The notes beneath the pieces were generated by a model. It saw only the letters and a list, made by a program, of their open reading frames with translations, had not been told where the DNA came from and ran no database searches. Shown piece by piece: positions 1-9,890 of a DNA stretch of 28,567 nucleotides. The position numbers and the translations under genes are program-made. The DNA is taken from positions 1-28,567 of the forward strand of contig SWBL01000483.1 in assembly GCA_024195585.1 (NCBI GenBank), given 5' to 3'. Each line of letters opens with the position of its first letter. Within the stretch, counting starts at the first letter, position 1. The stretch is from Aureobasidium sp. EXF-3400 (lineage: Eukaryota > Ascomycota > Dothideomycetes > Dothideales > Saccotheciaceae).

Positions 1-127
1 TCCGTGGACTGAAGGTCATCTGTTCGACCCTCATGGCAGGCGGAAATTTCTCTGACTTGTAAAGGTAGAATACTTTACAAGCAGGAAAGGGGTTTTCCCA
101 AGTCGCGCAACAGCGGCTTGGTTTTTT
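1..127 (+). other. possible 3' part of an RNA gene, cut by the window edge
   Basis: Positions 20-35 hold AGGTC-like and GTTCGAC-like sequence that resembles the variable loop and T-loop (box B) of the intact tRNA-Tyr at 23950. The candidate T-stem has two mismatches, so a working tRNA is doubtful. Two hairpins follow: a perfect 9-bp inverted repeat (56-64 with 73-81) and a 9-bp stem with one G-T pair (98-106 with 113-121), the second running straight into six T. This could be a decayed tRNA, another Pol III transcript, or just the 3' flank of the gene on the other strand. The 5' half lies outside the window. Confidence 0.25.
98..127 (+). terminator. hairpin followed by T6, terminator-like
   Basis: Arms 98-106 and 113-121 pair over 9 bp (one G-T wobble) around a 6-nt loop, and T122-T127 follows at once. 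T-runs end Pol III transcripts, but the hairpin is not required for that, so the role is inferred. It also lies about 120 bp beyond the HEM14 stop, where it could sit in that gene's 3' region. Confidence 0.35.
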
Positions 128-250
128 GCTTCTTTTGTGCAAGTGATTTGTCGACTCTATCGATTATCAGTAGACCTCAACGCTGGCAAGCACGCGAACG
201 AAAAGAAAAGAACAACAATGAATGTACAAGTTTTAGTATTTTTGTTATTA

Positions 251-2048
251 TCAACCGCGTTTGACTTTGACCGAAACCCAGTTCTTGGGCTTTACGATCC
301 ATTCAAGCCCGGTCAAGTTGCTGGTGTCGAGTTCTCGAGCGACTTCCCAAGCGCTTCTGATACAGTCGTTGACACCGACACCTCTGACCCAGTTGCCAGC
401 AACACGTAGACGGCCAGAGTAACGCGATTGAAGTTCGTCATGGAACCTCTTTACTCTGTCCTCAAAGCCTACAGTGTATTGAGGGATGCAGTTGTAGTTA
501 AGGTTAACCGAGTGTGCTGCAGGTTTTTCTGTGACGCCAAGGTGTCTTCCAATGACAGACTCTGCCATCTTGAGACCCTCTTCATTGGTAGGATGAGATG
601 ACCATCCATCCCAATAGTGACCTCCCAGCATGACGGTGACCTTGGTGCCACGATTTGACACGGTGTCCTGCATGGGTCCCCTGAAGTCCTTGTCCTCTGG
701 TGATGAGGCAGAGTAAGCAGTATCGAAGGTAATTCCGAGAGCACGCTCGGGGTTCTGGTCGATGGGAATACCGAGAGGGATCAAGTATCCGAAGCCGGGT
801 GGATTGAGGTCTGGCGTGCGATAGTAAAGGTTTACGGTCATGACTGTCGGTGTTGGACAGACGGGCAAGGTGAGGAAATCGCGGTTCATCGACGAGGCCA
901 CCTTTGATGTCGTGTCTGGCGATAGGGTGGAGATGACGTGTGTGTGTTTGTGGTTCGAGAGGGATTTGGTAGTCAGATGCTTTGATACAAGCTCCACATT
1001 ATGCTCGGTGTTCTTGATGTCGGTGATTTCTTGGTTTAGTTGGAAGACCACATTCGATTGTTTTTTCAAAGACTCTTCCAACTTGTCGACAAGTTGTTGG
1101 AGACCATGGCGGAAGGTGAAAACGTTGGACCTTCGGAAGTTCTTTCGGAAGTCGGAACTGAATGGATAAGGTTGTTTCATGGCGTTGATGAAGTCGATCT
1201 CGTTGGCAGGCACTTTTGCTCCTTCAGCCATGTTGTGTACCAGACCGGCAAGGATACTGCCATGTTCTTCTTCCAATCTCCAGATACTAGGAAACAAGCT
1301 CTTCATGCTGAGTTGATAGATATCTCCAGCGTAGATGCCATGGACGACCGCGGACATAACTTGGTCGACCAGCCGGCGACCTATACGGCGAACGAAGAAG
1401 TCACCAACAGACTCGTCCGTCACGCTTGAATCTCTCGCGTGGACCGAAGGCTCGAGCAAGACACGAGAAAGGATGCCCTTGAATGCTGGTTCGGACGTGA
1501 GAGCATAGACCAAAGCACTCATGTTCGCTATAAAGCCTTTCGCCGGGTCTGGTGCCGGCACACGAACGATGTGATCCGGGTAATAGATAAAGCGATTTGT
1601 GGCAGCAGGAGCGGTCTTCATGGTAAAGATGGTGTCGTCCTCAAGACCAAGTTGATTGACCAGACGAGCGGTGAGAGCACCATTGCCAGCAGGACGGAGT
1701 GTCCTTGGGCCCTTTTCGAATAAGATATGTCCATCATCTATCTCGACCTTTTCTGTATGTAACCAGCCTCCAAGTCGTGGCGAGCTTTCGTAGATGGTGA
1801 CTTTGCGATTGGGGTTCGATCGTGCAAGGTAGTGTGCGGTAGCGAGACCAGTAATACCTCCTCCAAGGACAGCAACATCGTTCGGTTCGGCAGGCTGGCT
1901 GTAACACCTACACAACAAAGTGAGCTCCTACCTCCAGCATTGTCGCATTGAGCCACGCTTACCTTGTCACTGTAAAACCAGAAGGAGCTATCGAGCGACA
2001 CGAAGCCACTCTAGCAATCTTGTTCAGCCCATGGCGCCTGTTCAGCAT
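251..2048 (-). CDS. HEM14: protoporphyrinogen oxidase, mitochondrial (two exons)
   Basis: The enzyme oxidises protoporphyrinogen IX to protoporphyrin IX, the second-last step of heme synthesis, at the mitochondrial inner membrane, using FAD. I join exon 1 (2048-1963) to exon 2 (1907-251) across a 55-bp intron with donor GTAAGC and acceptor TGTAG, giving 580 residues, a normal length for the eukaryotic enzyme. The first 29 residues are rich in Arg and Ser and lack acidic residues, as expected of a mitochondrial presequence. The Rossmann FAD motif GGGITG is at residues 44-49, and the C-terminal FAD-binding stretch GNWVRGVGVNDC is also present. I chose the ATG at 2048 because it opens the presequence in frame; reading further upstream gives only non-ATG codons. 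The gene is divergent from the Ser-rich gene, with 0.7 kb between starts. Family assignment is firm; the exact start is likely. Confidence 0.95.
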
Positions 2049-2756
2049 TTCTCGGTCGCGCTGCTTTTGCTGACTGTGACCAATTGGCACAGCGAGCCCG
2101 GTTCGATTGGAGGAGGTCGACACCGATGTGGTCTGAGACTCAAGAAGCACGAACCAATCATCGCATCGTCATCTCATCCACCCCACGTCAACGACACCAC
2201 TCTTACCGACTCTGCTCCTTCCACAATCTCCACTTACCAAGACCATACAGCTGGGCAGGAGATTCAGAATCTATAGAATACTTGACTCCTCGACTCGCCG
2301 TTCCAAATGTACGTGTCTCGGTCATGTCCGACGCATTTGGCCAAATCACAAGCCTATAGGCTTCAACGCCTGGCACCTTCTAAATCTTGTGACTCGACAT
2401 ACTGTGTTGTCCGGTCGTGTATATTCTACAGCCGATCCGGACATGTGTAACCACTGGCTTGGTAGGTGAGCGACGTACTAGGTGTGCTGACAATGTGTTT
2501 TGTATGAGTATGTCTGACGGCTCATTCTGCTGCACCGTTGAACCGAGACTTCGAATCGTCCAGCCAGGAGCAACCGTTGCAATCGTCCAGGTACAACACG
2601 AGCTGAACAACTGAAGACACAACGGTTTTGTTGCTATCCTTAATGGGCAAAAGAGAAAATCCAGGCCATGTCCACTTTACCTTTTGTCGAGTGTTCTCGC
2701 CTTTACGTCCTGTAGGACTACCAACTGACGAATTAGCCGTATCTTGAGAAGTGACC
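2049..2756. other. shared divergent promoter region, no gene seen
   Basis: This 708-bp gap separates the start codons of HEM14 (-) and the Ser-rich surface protein (+). Short open frames occur on both strands but lack conserved features or sensible splice joins. CCAAT motifs near the HEM14 side are listed separately. Confidence 0.6.
2080..2158 (-). promoter_or_regulatory. CCAAT boxes upstream of HEM14
   Basis: A palindromic CCAATTGG lies at 2080-2087, and a second CCAAT on the plus strand at 2154-2158, about 30 and 105 bp above the HEM14 ATG. In fungi the CCAAT-binding complex (Hap2/3/5), with HapX, controls heme and iron genes. I see no clear HapX half-site at the expected spacing. CCAAT is common by chance, so this is only a candidate. 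Confidence 0.3.
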
Positions 2757-5244
2757 ATGAAGGTAATCAACCTCGTATGGTGGCTCTCATGGTCTAGTTT
2801 GCTAGTTGCTTCGCCCTTGGAAGAGCGAGCAATCACCTCTTCTGTATGCAACAATGCCCAAGTCAAAGCTTTACGATCGAGCAATGCCAACTGCTATTGC
2901 TCTTCCTATCTTCAAATCCCAGTTTCGACTGTCACAAAACTCACGACCCTGACATCAACGATACGAACGACAACTACGAAGAAACAGATCTTGACTAGGT
3001 TGGTATTGATATTGCGTCTGTCAGGTCCTTCTAACGCTCCACAGAATTACAGGCACTGAGACCAAATCTACTGTCGTAACGACGCAAACTTCTCTTATCA
3101 GAGTACAACCTACGTATGTCTTCGTGACGGCAACTTCGCCTGTGACGCGTCAGGCATCACAAGCGCCATCAATGCGCAGACGGAGGCATCTGGATCATCC
3201 TGCAGAACTGGTCAAGAGAGCCATTTCCTCGACGTGCGCAACGCCAGCAGCTTTCAAAAGCATGAACAAAGCAGCTATATCAAGCGCTTGTAAATGTTTA
3301 TCTATAGCACCTTCCAGATTCACTACGACCAAAACCATCACAACACGCGCCACTCAGATCTCAACGAAGATTGTCAGCTCTACTGCTCTCCGAGCCACGA
3401 CTATAAAACATAGTCTCACTGCAGTAACGACAATCACAATAGTGCCACCCAGAACAATCACCGTACAAAGGGTGAGCCGGGCAACCATGGATAATCCTAC
3501 TTCGACCGAGCTCAATAGCACCCCAAGCAGCTCTTTGCGAAACGAAGGTGTCTCAAGGTCTATTCCAAGCACTTCAAGTCGACCAACGAGTAGTTCATCT
3601 ACAACTCAATCGTCAAAGCGTTCGACTTCCAGCAGTCAAGTACCGAGCAGCAAACCATCAAGTTCTTCATCGAGCAGTAGATCAAGCTCTGCATCGAGCA
3701 GTACATCGCGTGCATCCTCGACGACTCGATCCTCGAGCAGTACCTCAGCGAGTGTCCGACCTGCCAGCGCTGTCAGATCGACCAGTGTGTTCAGCGATAT
3801 ACCGGCCAGCTCTTCGAGTAGCAGTCGACTCACAAGCAAGTCATCTGTCCAGCCTCCAAGTTTTGCTTTGAGCATATCCGCGAGCAAGTCTTCGAGCGTT
3901 AACGCAGCTGCGTCGTCCAGCAAACTCTCCAGCATCTCTACGAGCAAGTCATCCAGCGTCTCAACAAGCACGTCATCCAGTAGCATCTCGTCTAGCATAT
4001 CATCTAGCAAGCTTTCCAGCATCTTAACAAGCAAGTCATCGAGTGTGTCCGCGAGCAAATTGTCCACCAAGTCGATCAGCAGTAGCTCAAGCAAAACTTC
4101 GAGCAAGATGTCTACCACGTCAACAGGCAAATCCTCCATCAAGCCGACCAGCACTAGCTCAAGCAAAACTTCAAGCAAGGTTTCCACTACTTCGACGAGC
4201 AGATCATCGATGATTCCGAGTAGTAGTCAGAAAACGACGACGAAAGCATCGGAAACAGCATCGACTAGAGCGTACCCATCCGAAGGACCATTGTACACCC
4301 CAAACACGAACGCATGTGCCTCAAGAACGGCAAGACCTTCGGCCAGTACGAGCACCCGACCCAAGTCATCGACTATCGCCAGCTCGAGTAAATTTACCAC
4401 TGTATCAACCTCATCGCTAATTGCCAGCTCGAGCAAACCTGCCGCTACCTCAACCTCGTCGTCATTCGCCAGCTCGAGTAAATTGACTACTGTCTCGAGA
4501 TCATCGTCGATTGCCAGCTCGAGCAGATCTGCTGCGATATCGATTTCGTCGTCAACAAGCAACGAAGCGATCTCTTCAAGCTCAACCCGAAGCAGCTCGA
4601 CGCCTCGATTCACCTTCCCCTCCAACAGCACGACATCAACATCCACGACGACAAACCCATCGTCAAGTTCCGCTTCCCCAGTAGTCAACAAACTCTTCCT
4701 CGACGACGTCTCAACCAACACCACAGACACCAATACCACAACCTCACCTTTCTTTGCCGCAAACTCCACGTCTATGAACATCAGCACCTTCTCGCCTAAC
4801 AAAGCCTTCTATCTCCAACCCCTGTGCACCTCTGGTCTTCAAATCAGTGGTCTCTACGCCGTTCTCATCTCTACTACCGCAAATCCTACCCTCCAATTTA
4901 CTTCCTCTGCCTCTCAGGCTTCTGCATTCTACCTCTCAACATCTGGATATCTATACGTCCTACCCTCATATTCATCATCATGGACGTCATTCTCAGATGA
5001 AAAGTTGATAGCGAACATCGATCCAGGAGTTCAAGAGATGGATATGTTCTTTGGTGAAGAGGATGAGATTTCAGCTATAGGTGCAGAGAGAGCACAGTGT
5101 AGTGTTGATGAGGAGGGTGTTTTGCAGTGTAAGACTAGTGGAACAGCAGAGGTTTTGTATTGCGAGGCTGAGGGGACTGTTAAGTTGGCGTCATGTGTGT
5201 TGCAAAGTTGTGATGCAGCTGAGTTGGGGGTTGTATATATTTAA
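2757..5244 (+). CDS. secreted Ser/Thr-rich cell-surface protein with two cysteine modules
   Basis: I do not recognise a named family. Exon 1 (2757-2998) and exon 2 (3045-5244) join across a 46-bp intron with an uncommon GTTGGT donor, a CTAAC branch point and CAG acceptor, giving 813 residues. Residues 1-19 form a signal peptide. Two related modules follow: C31, C46, C48 and C145, C163, C165, each ending CxC, each starting after a basic site (EER at 22-24; KR, Kex2-like, at 138-139), and each followed by Thr-rich sequence. The middle (about 230-630) is almost pure Ser with Lys, Thr and Ala in repeats such as SSSKxSS, expected to be heavily O-mannosylated. The last 180 or so residues look folded, with N-glycosylation sites and several Cys. 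I see no GPI-type hydrophobic tail. A wall or matrix protein is the likely role. The alternative acceptor at 3052 does not keep frame. Confidence 0.75.
3570..4660 (+). repeat. low-complexity Ser-codon repeat tract
   Basis: Degenerate tandem repeats built from AGC/TCx serine codons mixed with Lys, Thr and Ala codons fill this part of the Ser-rich gene. The unit is imperfect; clear longer copies sit at about 3930-4210 and 4370-4560. Long open frames on the minus strand here (3636-4187 and 4227-4802) are by-products of this composition. Confidence 0.8.
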
Positions 5245-6367
5245 TGCCATATAGAGGGGTGTCTCATAGAGACCTGCATAGTAGTTAGAAATGCATAATA
5301 TTCTTGGAAATCAGGCATCGTTCAGAGAAAGCAGGCTACTTTATACGCTCCCATTAGAGACGACCCCTGGCTTCACGGCCATGATACGTGGTCATCTTTC
5401 ATCACACTTTCACCACGGTTGCCGTAAAACACTAGTCGAACAAGCCATGCCAGCTCAGAGAGACGACATACACTACCATACACATGATCTAGAGTCTATC
5501 TAGCGCAAAGATACCCGGACCATCCGAAGACAGAGAAAGCCTGTCAAGAAGTCTTGAGGCACCATTGGGAAAAGAACGGGTTTGGAAAAGCCACGCAAAG
5601 GTCGAACGCACCCGCATCAAAAGAATGAACTCTCTCTACCTCATCCTCTCAATCAAGACCATTGCATCACTTCACAAAAGGTGTATACCACCATCAAGTC
5701 CCTGTGAGAAAATCTTCCTCTGTTTTTCCTCTGCTTCGGCCCCGAAAACGATAACATGAGACTGGTCCCTATCGTCTCGTCATTGTGAGGCCTTTCTAGT
5801 TTCGTTGCATGTCTTCGTAAATCCACGTTGAAGTCCAGCAGGGTTGTCTCATGGATTCTGACCTTGGAGGCACTCACCAAGGGTGTCTCCTGCATGTTGC
5901 TGTTATCAGACATCATTGCTGTACCACAATCAGTAAACAAACAATCCGCAGTTGTGAACGCCTCAGTCCTCGCCACCAACTCTGCCTGGCTTAAACTTCT
6001 CGACCACAACCAACGGATCACCTGTCAAGTCCGCCCTCAAGATATCGTGAGCTGGCTCAAGATGAAGGTCAACAGGGCTGCCAACCAGGTCATGGTCAAG
6101 ACTGGCTGTGTCGAGCAGACCCACGATCGCGGTCACGAAGTCGAAAGAACGCCGCTACGGAGGCATGGAGCAGTCGCTCCTCCCTTCCGGAAGGAGTTAA
6201 TTGGGCTACATTGACAGCTTGCCCGCATTGACTGCCTCTGGAAGAAGTGGCACTTGCAAGTAGGCAGGAGGGGAAGAACTGGTTTTCTATCTCATCATCT
6301 AAACTTTTCCAAAGCTGAGGGCACTGTGCAAGAAAGCAGAGATTTCATGCATGGCGGGCATATACGC
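5245..6367. other. convergent intergenic region
   Basis: This holds the 3' flanks of the Ser-rich gene (+) and of EMP70 (-). One doubtful ORF is listed separately. I see no RNA gene, transposon or strong repeat. Confidence 0.5.
5894..6214 (+). CDS. doubtful small ORF, 106 residues, unknown
   Basis: From its first ATG this frame encodes 106 residues; the central part (about 20-85) has third-codon G/C preference like the neighbouring real genes. It has no signal peptide, membrane segment or motif I recognise, and its last 20 residues look like flanking sequence. The frame is open upstream to 5828 without an ATG, so a missing 5' exon is possible. The opposite strand has an equally open frame (5653-6021) and neither is convincing. 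This may simply be untranslated 3' sequence. Confidence 0.22.
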   Translation: MLLLSDIIAVPQSVNKQSAVVNASVLATNSAWLKLLDHNQRITCQVRPQDIVSWLKMKVNRAANQVMVKTGCVEQTHDRGHEVERTPLRRHGAVAPPFRKELIGLH

Positions 6368-8299
6368 TCAATCAATCTTGAGCGACCCATAGATTCTATA
6401 CACAAATGCCCACGTAGCAACAAACCCAATGGTTCCAGTCAACACAAACCACAACGCGCTAATCAACGCACTGTACCCCAAATACAACACCCCCGAAGTC
6501 CAAGACGTAAAACTCAAAGTCCGCACCCAATAAAGCATAGCGTACAAAAACACATAAATGGCAGAAGCGCCAGAAGTAAAGAATGCTCTCCACTGCCAAT
6601 GGTAGTTTTCCGCGCAAAGGGCAAAGTATACCATGAGAATTGTGACGGCGGCGGAGGTTACGATCATGAGACCGTAGCAGAGAAATAGGAAGCCGAACAT
6701 GTAGTAGATACGGCTGAACCAGATACTGCTGATGATGAAGTATAGCTCGAGGAATATGGCGCCGAAGGGAAGGATGCCGACGAGGAACATTGAAGGCAAG
6801 GGACGTAGGTATCCAGTCGATGGTGGGATTTGGCGAGGAATCTGGTTGGTACGGACGGGAGGTGTGGATTCGGGAGCGCGGAAACCAAGCCATGATCCTC
6901 CGACGGAAAGAGGGACGGAGATGAGGAACCAGATGCTGATGAGAGCGAGCATGGTGGTAAACGGCACTGCTCCAGAAGACTGACGGGCCCAGACGAACAG
7001 GTTCATGAGGAAGAATACGCCAAACACAGTGCCCGGGACGAGCAGGGGTGTATAAGCGATGTTTTGCTTCCAAGCATCGCCGTGGAAGAATTTGTAGACA
7101 CGTGCTGAGACATAACCTCCCACAGCGCCAAAGAAGGTGTACAGCATGACCATGACGGTAGTCAAAGATCCACGATTCGAGGGAGACAAGAAGCCGAGCA
7201 GAGCAAATGCAATGGTGAATCCGGTCATCATGAAAAGCTGGGCGCCGTTACCGACCAGAATCGACAAGACCATGGGGTGTCTCGGTGGGCGGAAGACATC
7301 GCCGTGCACAAGCTTCCAGCCCGAATCTTCTTGCACGCTGTCATCCAGGCCTGAACCACCAAAGTCGTCAAGGGCCAAGTCATCGAGGCGGTTGTAGCGA
7401 GCAATATCCTTGCGCAGAGTTCGGAGTAGGATGGTGGACACCATGCCGACAAGAGCGACAACAATCATGGCGGAGATGGTCAGCGAGACCCAGTGAATAC
7501 GCGGATCGTAGACATGAAGGTATTTGTCCCAGCGTGTAGCGAACGAGGTAGGAGAGGGTACCCAGTAAACGCTATATGTCCAGACGACATCGGTAGCATC
7601 TTTCTCAGAGAGCACGACGGGATGAGCGATATCACCACACTCAACCTTGCCATCATCCAGCAGCTTGGAATCGATTGAGGATGCCGGCTCAACCAATACA
7701 CCAACAACACGGTATTGATCTTGAGCAGCCTGATGGTACTCAACAAAGATGTTGTAGTGGTTGTTGAGGACCGGGGTCTGGGTGTTGGCCTGTACCTGCC
7801 CAAGAGCAAAGCCCGGGCTGTAGAAGATGGCTTCGTTCGCATCGATCATCTTTTGAGCGGCAGGCAAGCCGTCAATGTTCCAGTTGACATTGTAGTTCTG
7901 CAAAATGCGAGCATTGACAAACTTTGCATCGCGAGGTTGGAAGGTCTGCTTGCCGCATACAGCCTTGCAAGACTCGTTCTTTCCCATGTATAGTTCCAGT
8001 GGTGAAGTCTGGATTCGGTCTCCAAACAGAATGCTCCCCAGACTCTCGCTCTTTTGCTGCGGTCCACCTTCGGGCTCACAGTGGTGGAAGGCATGATGGT
8101 AGTAGTCGAAGGCGAAGACAGATCGGACTTGGGCGTCTTGTTCGGATTGGGAGGGCGTTAGGCGATTGACTGTGAGCGGCACTCGGTCTCCGGTTTGGTA
8201 ATTCGTCGGTGCGACTCCTGGGAGATAGAAAGATGCTACGCTGGAGGGACCTGCCAGCAGTAATGCACAAAGTGACAAGGACAATTCCGAGAGACGCAT
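6368..8299 (-). CDS. EMP70: transmembrane 9 superfamily protein (EMP70/nonaspanin)
   Basis: Nonaspanins are endosome/Golgi membrane proteins that help sort and place other membrane proteins and affect adhesion and metal balance. The single-exon frame gives 643 residues, the usual length. Residues 1-23 are a signal peptide; the mature protein opens with FYLPGVAPTNY, the hallmark start of the family, and DGLPAA occurs in the luminal domain. After a roughly 250-residue luminal domain come nine hydrophobic spans between about residues 270 and 640. The C-terminus ends SLKID, matching the KxD/E COPI-binding, Golgi-retention signal. An acidic loop follows the first span. The N-terminus resembles yeast Emp70 more than Tmn3, so I use that symbol; orthology to Emp70 rather than Tmn2 is inferred. 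The gene is transcribed away from NCS1's 3' end, with 473 bp between. Confidence 0.97.
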   Translation of the reverse strand: MRLSELSLSLCALLLAGPSSVASFYLPGVAPTNYQTGDRVPLTVNRLTPSQSEQDAQVRSVFAFDYYHHAFHHCEPEGGPQQKSESLGSILFGDRIQTSPLELYMGKNESCKAVCGKQTFQPRDAKFVNARILQNYNVNWNIDGLPAAQKMIDANEAIFYSPGFALGQVQANTQTPVLNNHYNIFVEYHQAAQDQYRVVGVLVEPASSIDSKLLDDGKVECGDIAHPVVLSEKDATDVVWTYSVYWVPSPTSFATRWDKYLHVYDPRIHWVSLTISAMIVVALVGMVSTILLRTLRKDIARYNRLDDLALDDFGGSGLDDSVQEDSGWKLVHGDVFRPPRHPMVLSILVGNGAQLFMMTGFTIAFALLGFLSPSNRGSLTTVMVMLYTFFGAVGGYVSARVYKFFHGDAWKQNIAYTPLLVPGTVFGVFFLMNLFVWARQSSGAVPFTTMLALISIWFLISVPLSVGGSWLGFRAPESTPPVRTNQIPRQIPPSTGYLRPLPSMFLVGILPFGAIFLELYFIISSIWFSRIYYMFGFLFLCYGLMIVTSAAVTILMVYFALCAENYHWQWRAFFTSGASAIYVFLYAMLYWVRTLSFTSWTSGVLYLGYSALISALWFVLTGTIGFVATWAFVYRIYGSLKID

Positions 8300-8772
8300 T
8301 ATGCCACCTATTCGAGAGTGATCATCTACTTGCGCCGGGCTTTCGGATTCTTGCTTTGCTGTCGCTAAGGGATCAAAGTTTAGTGCAATGAATATGGCGC
8401 AAGACGGCTAAACAGTAAAGCCAATTCTAGGAGATGTTATAAAGACAAAAGAGCAGCGGTTGAACACGGGACAAAGGAGTCGCTCTCCTGAACACTCAGC
8501 ACGATTGCCATGATCTGGGTCTGGGGAGAGCTGTCATTGTGCTGACGCTTGGGCCAGAGACATGACGAAAGCCGCGTGTATCATCACAATGATCTTGTAC
8601 AACTTTTTCAAGCACATGGAGAGATAAGAGATTTGAAAATCATGTCCTCGTTTATTAGAGGTGTATGCTGCTGCTGCTGCTTCTGCAATGCGCCGGGAAT
8701 CGTAGGCAACCGCATGCTTGTCCCGAAAAAGGTCTAAGGAAAAGGAAAGAGAAATGCCCATCATCAACCTCT
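8300..8772. other. EMP70 promoter side and NCS1 3' flank
   Basis: No gene is seen. A (TGC)5 microsatellite at 8666-8680 lies in the NCS1 3' flank, followed by an imperfect sixth unit. Confidence 0.5.
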
Positions 8773-9890
8773 CTACACCAGTCCGTCGTATAGAGACAGC
8801 GCCGAAACGATCGTCTCGTCGCGCTTGGATCCTTCCTTGAACTCGGCCATGTCCAGACTGCCGTTCTCGTCCTTGTCCATCATGCGGAAGATCTTGCGCA
8901 CTCTCTTCTCTGGCGTGTCTTCGTCTTCGGGCAACTTGACCATTGATCCAACCTGGCGTGGTGTGTTAGCATATGTCGCTGCTCTTCGCAATTCATTCCT
9001 TCTCACCATTTTGTAGATAGCCTCAACAATGGAGAGCATCTCGCTGTAACTGATTTGTCCGTCTCCGTCAATGTCGTATAGTTGGAATGCCCAGTCCAGC
9101 TTGTCCTCCATCTTGCCCCTGCTCGTTACGCTCAGAGCGCAGATGAACTCTTTGAAGTCGATCGAGCCGGACTTGTCTGCATCGAACACATTGAAGACAT
9201 AATCGGCGAATGATGACGGATCTCCGAATGGGAAGAACTGCTTATAGATCTTCTGGAACTCTTCCTTGGTGAGCATGCCCGAGGGACAGTCCTTGAGGAA
9301 ACCTGGATTGCTGTCAGTGTCGCGTTCCGGGTCGTCTGACAGGAGCGTCGTCTCACCCTTGTACCATTGCTGTAATTCCTTCTTGTCGAAGTGAGTGGCC
9401 TTCTGGAGATCGCTAAGCTCCTGTGCCGACAACTTGCTCTGACTATTATGTGGATGCAGCGTCAGCATGTCTGTATCCAGTGAAAGGTGTGATATTGGGC
9501 TGTGTGTTCCAAGCTCTTGCTCTAGATGATGAATGGCTGTACGAAGTGCTGTGTCGCGGTTGACTGCATAGTCCAGGTAGTCATCGGAGGTGTGACGCGG
9601 GATGTGCTTCGGTCGCGATCTAGCATGATTTTCCGTCGCGAGAACGCATGCAGAATTACAGGTCGTTGGGGAGGTGGAGGGTTTGTCGTGGTCGTGGGTG
9701 ATCGGATGCATTATGTTGTGTAGCTGATTGAGCTGACTGGTGACGATTGGAGTCGACGAAAGCTCGCCGAGGCATTGATTGAGCAGGAGGAGAGCATGGA
9801 GTGAAACGACAACGGGCGAGCCATCACCAGAGGATAGAGCAAACAACACGAGACCAAGGAGGGAGGGGCTGGTACTTACGACTTCCCCAT
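8773..9890 (-). CDS. NCS1: neuronal calcium sensor 1 (frequenin), N-myristoylated EF-hand protein
   Basis: NCS-1/Frq1 binds calcium and membranes and activates phosphatidylinositol 4-kinase; in fungi it supports calcium tolerance and growth. Four exons join: 9890-9880, 9442-9357, 9302-9007, 8952-8773. The introns are 437, 54 and 54 bp, all GT-AG, and the product is exactly 190 residues, the conserved family length. The tiny first exon encodes MGKS, restoring the MGKSQSKLS myristoylation start. EF-hand 1 is degenerate (CPSG, as always in this family); EF2 ([12 protein letters not shown], 73-84), EF3 ([12 protein letters not shown], 109-120) and EF4 ([12 protein letters not shown], 157-168) have the full set of ligands. 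The C-terminus ends LYDGLV. Both 54-bp introns are open and in frame, so naive translation adds 18 residues at each. The exon structure is strongly supported by conservation. Confidence 0.97.

Noticed and set aside
3636..4802. Two long minus-strand open frames (183 and 191 codons) rich in Leu, Glu and Asp
   Set aside because: They mirror the Ser-codon repeats of the real plus-strand gene; composition is explained by that repeat.
6459..7073. 204-residue alternative frame within EMP70
   Set aside because: EMP70 is continuous and conserved in its own frame; this is an overlapping shadow.
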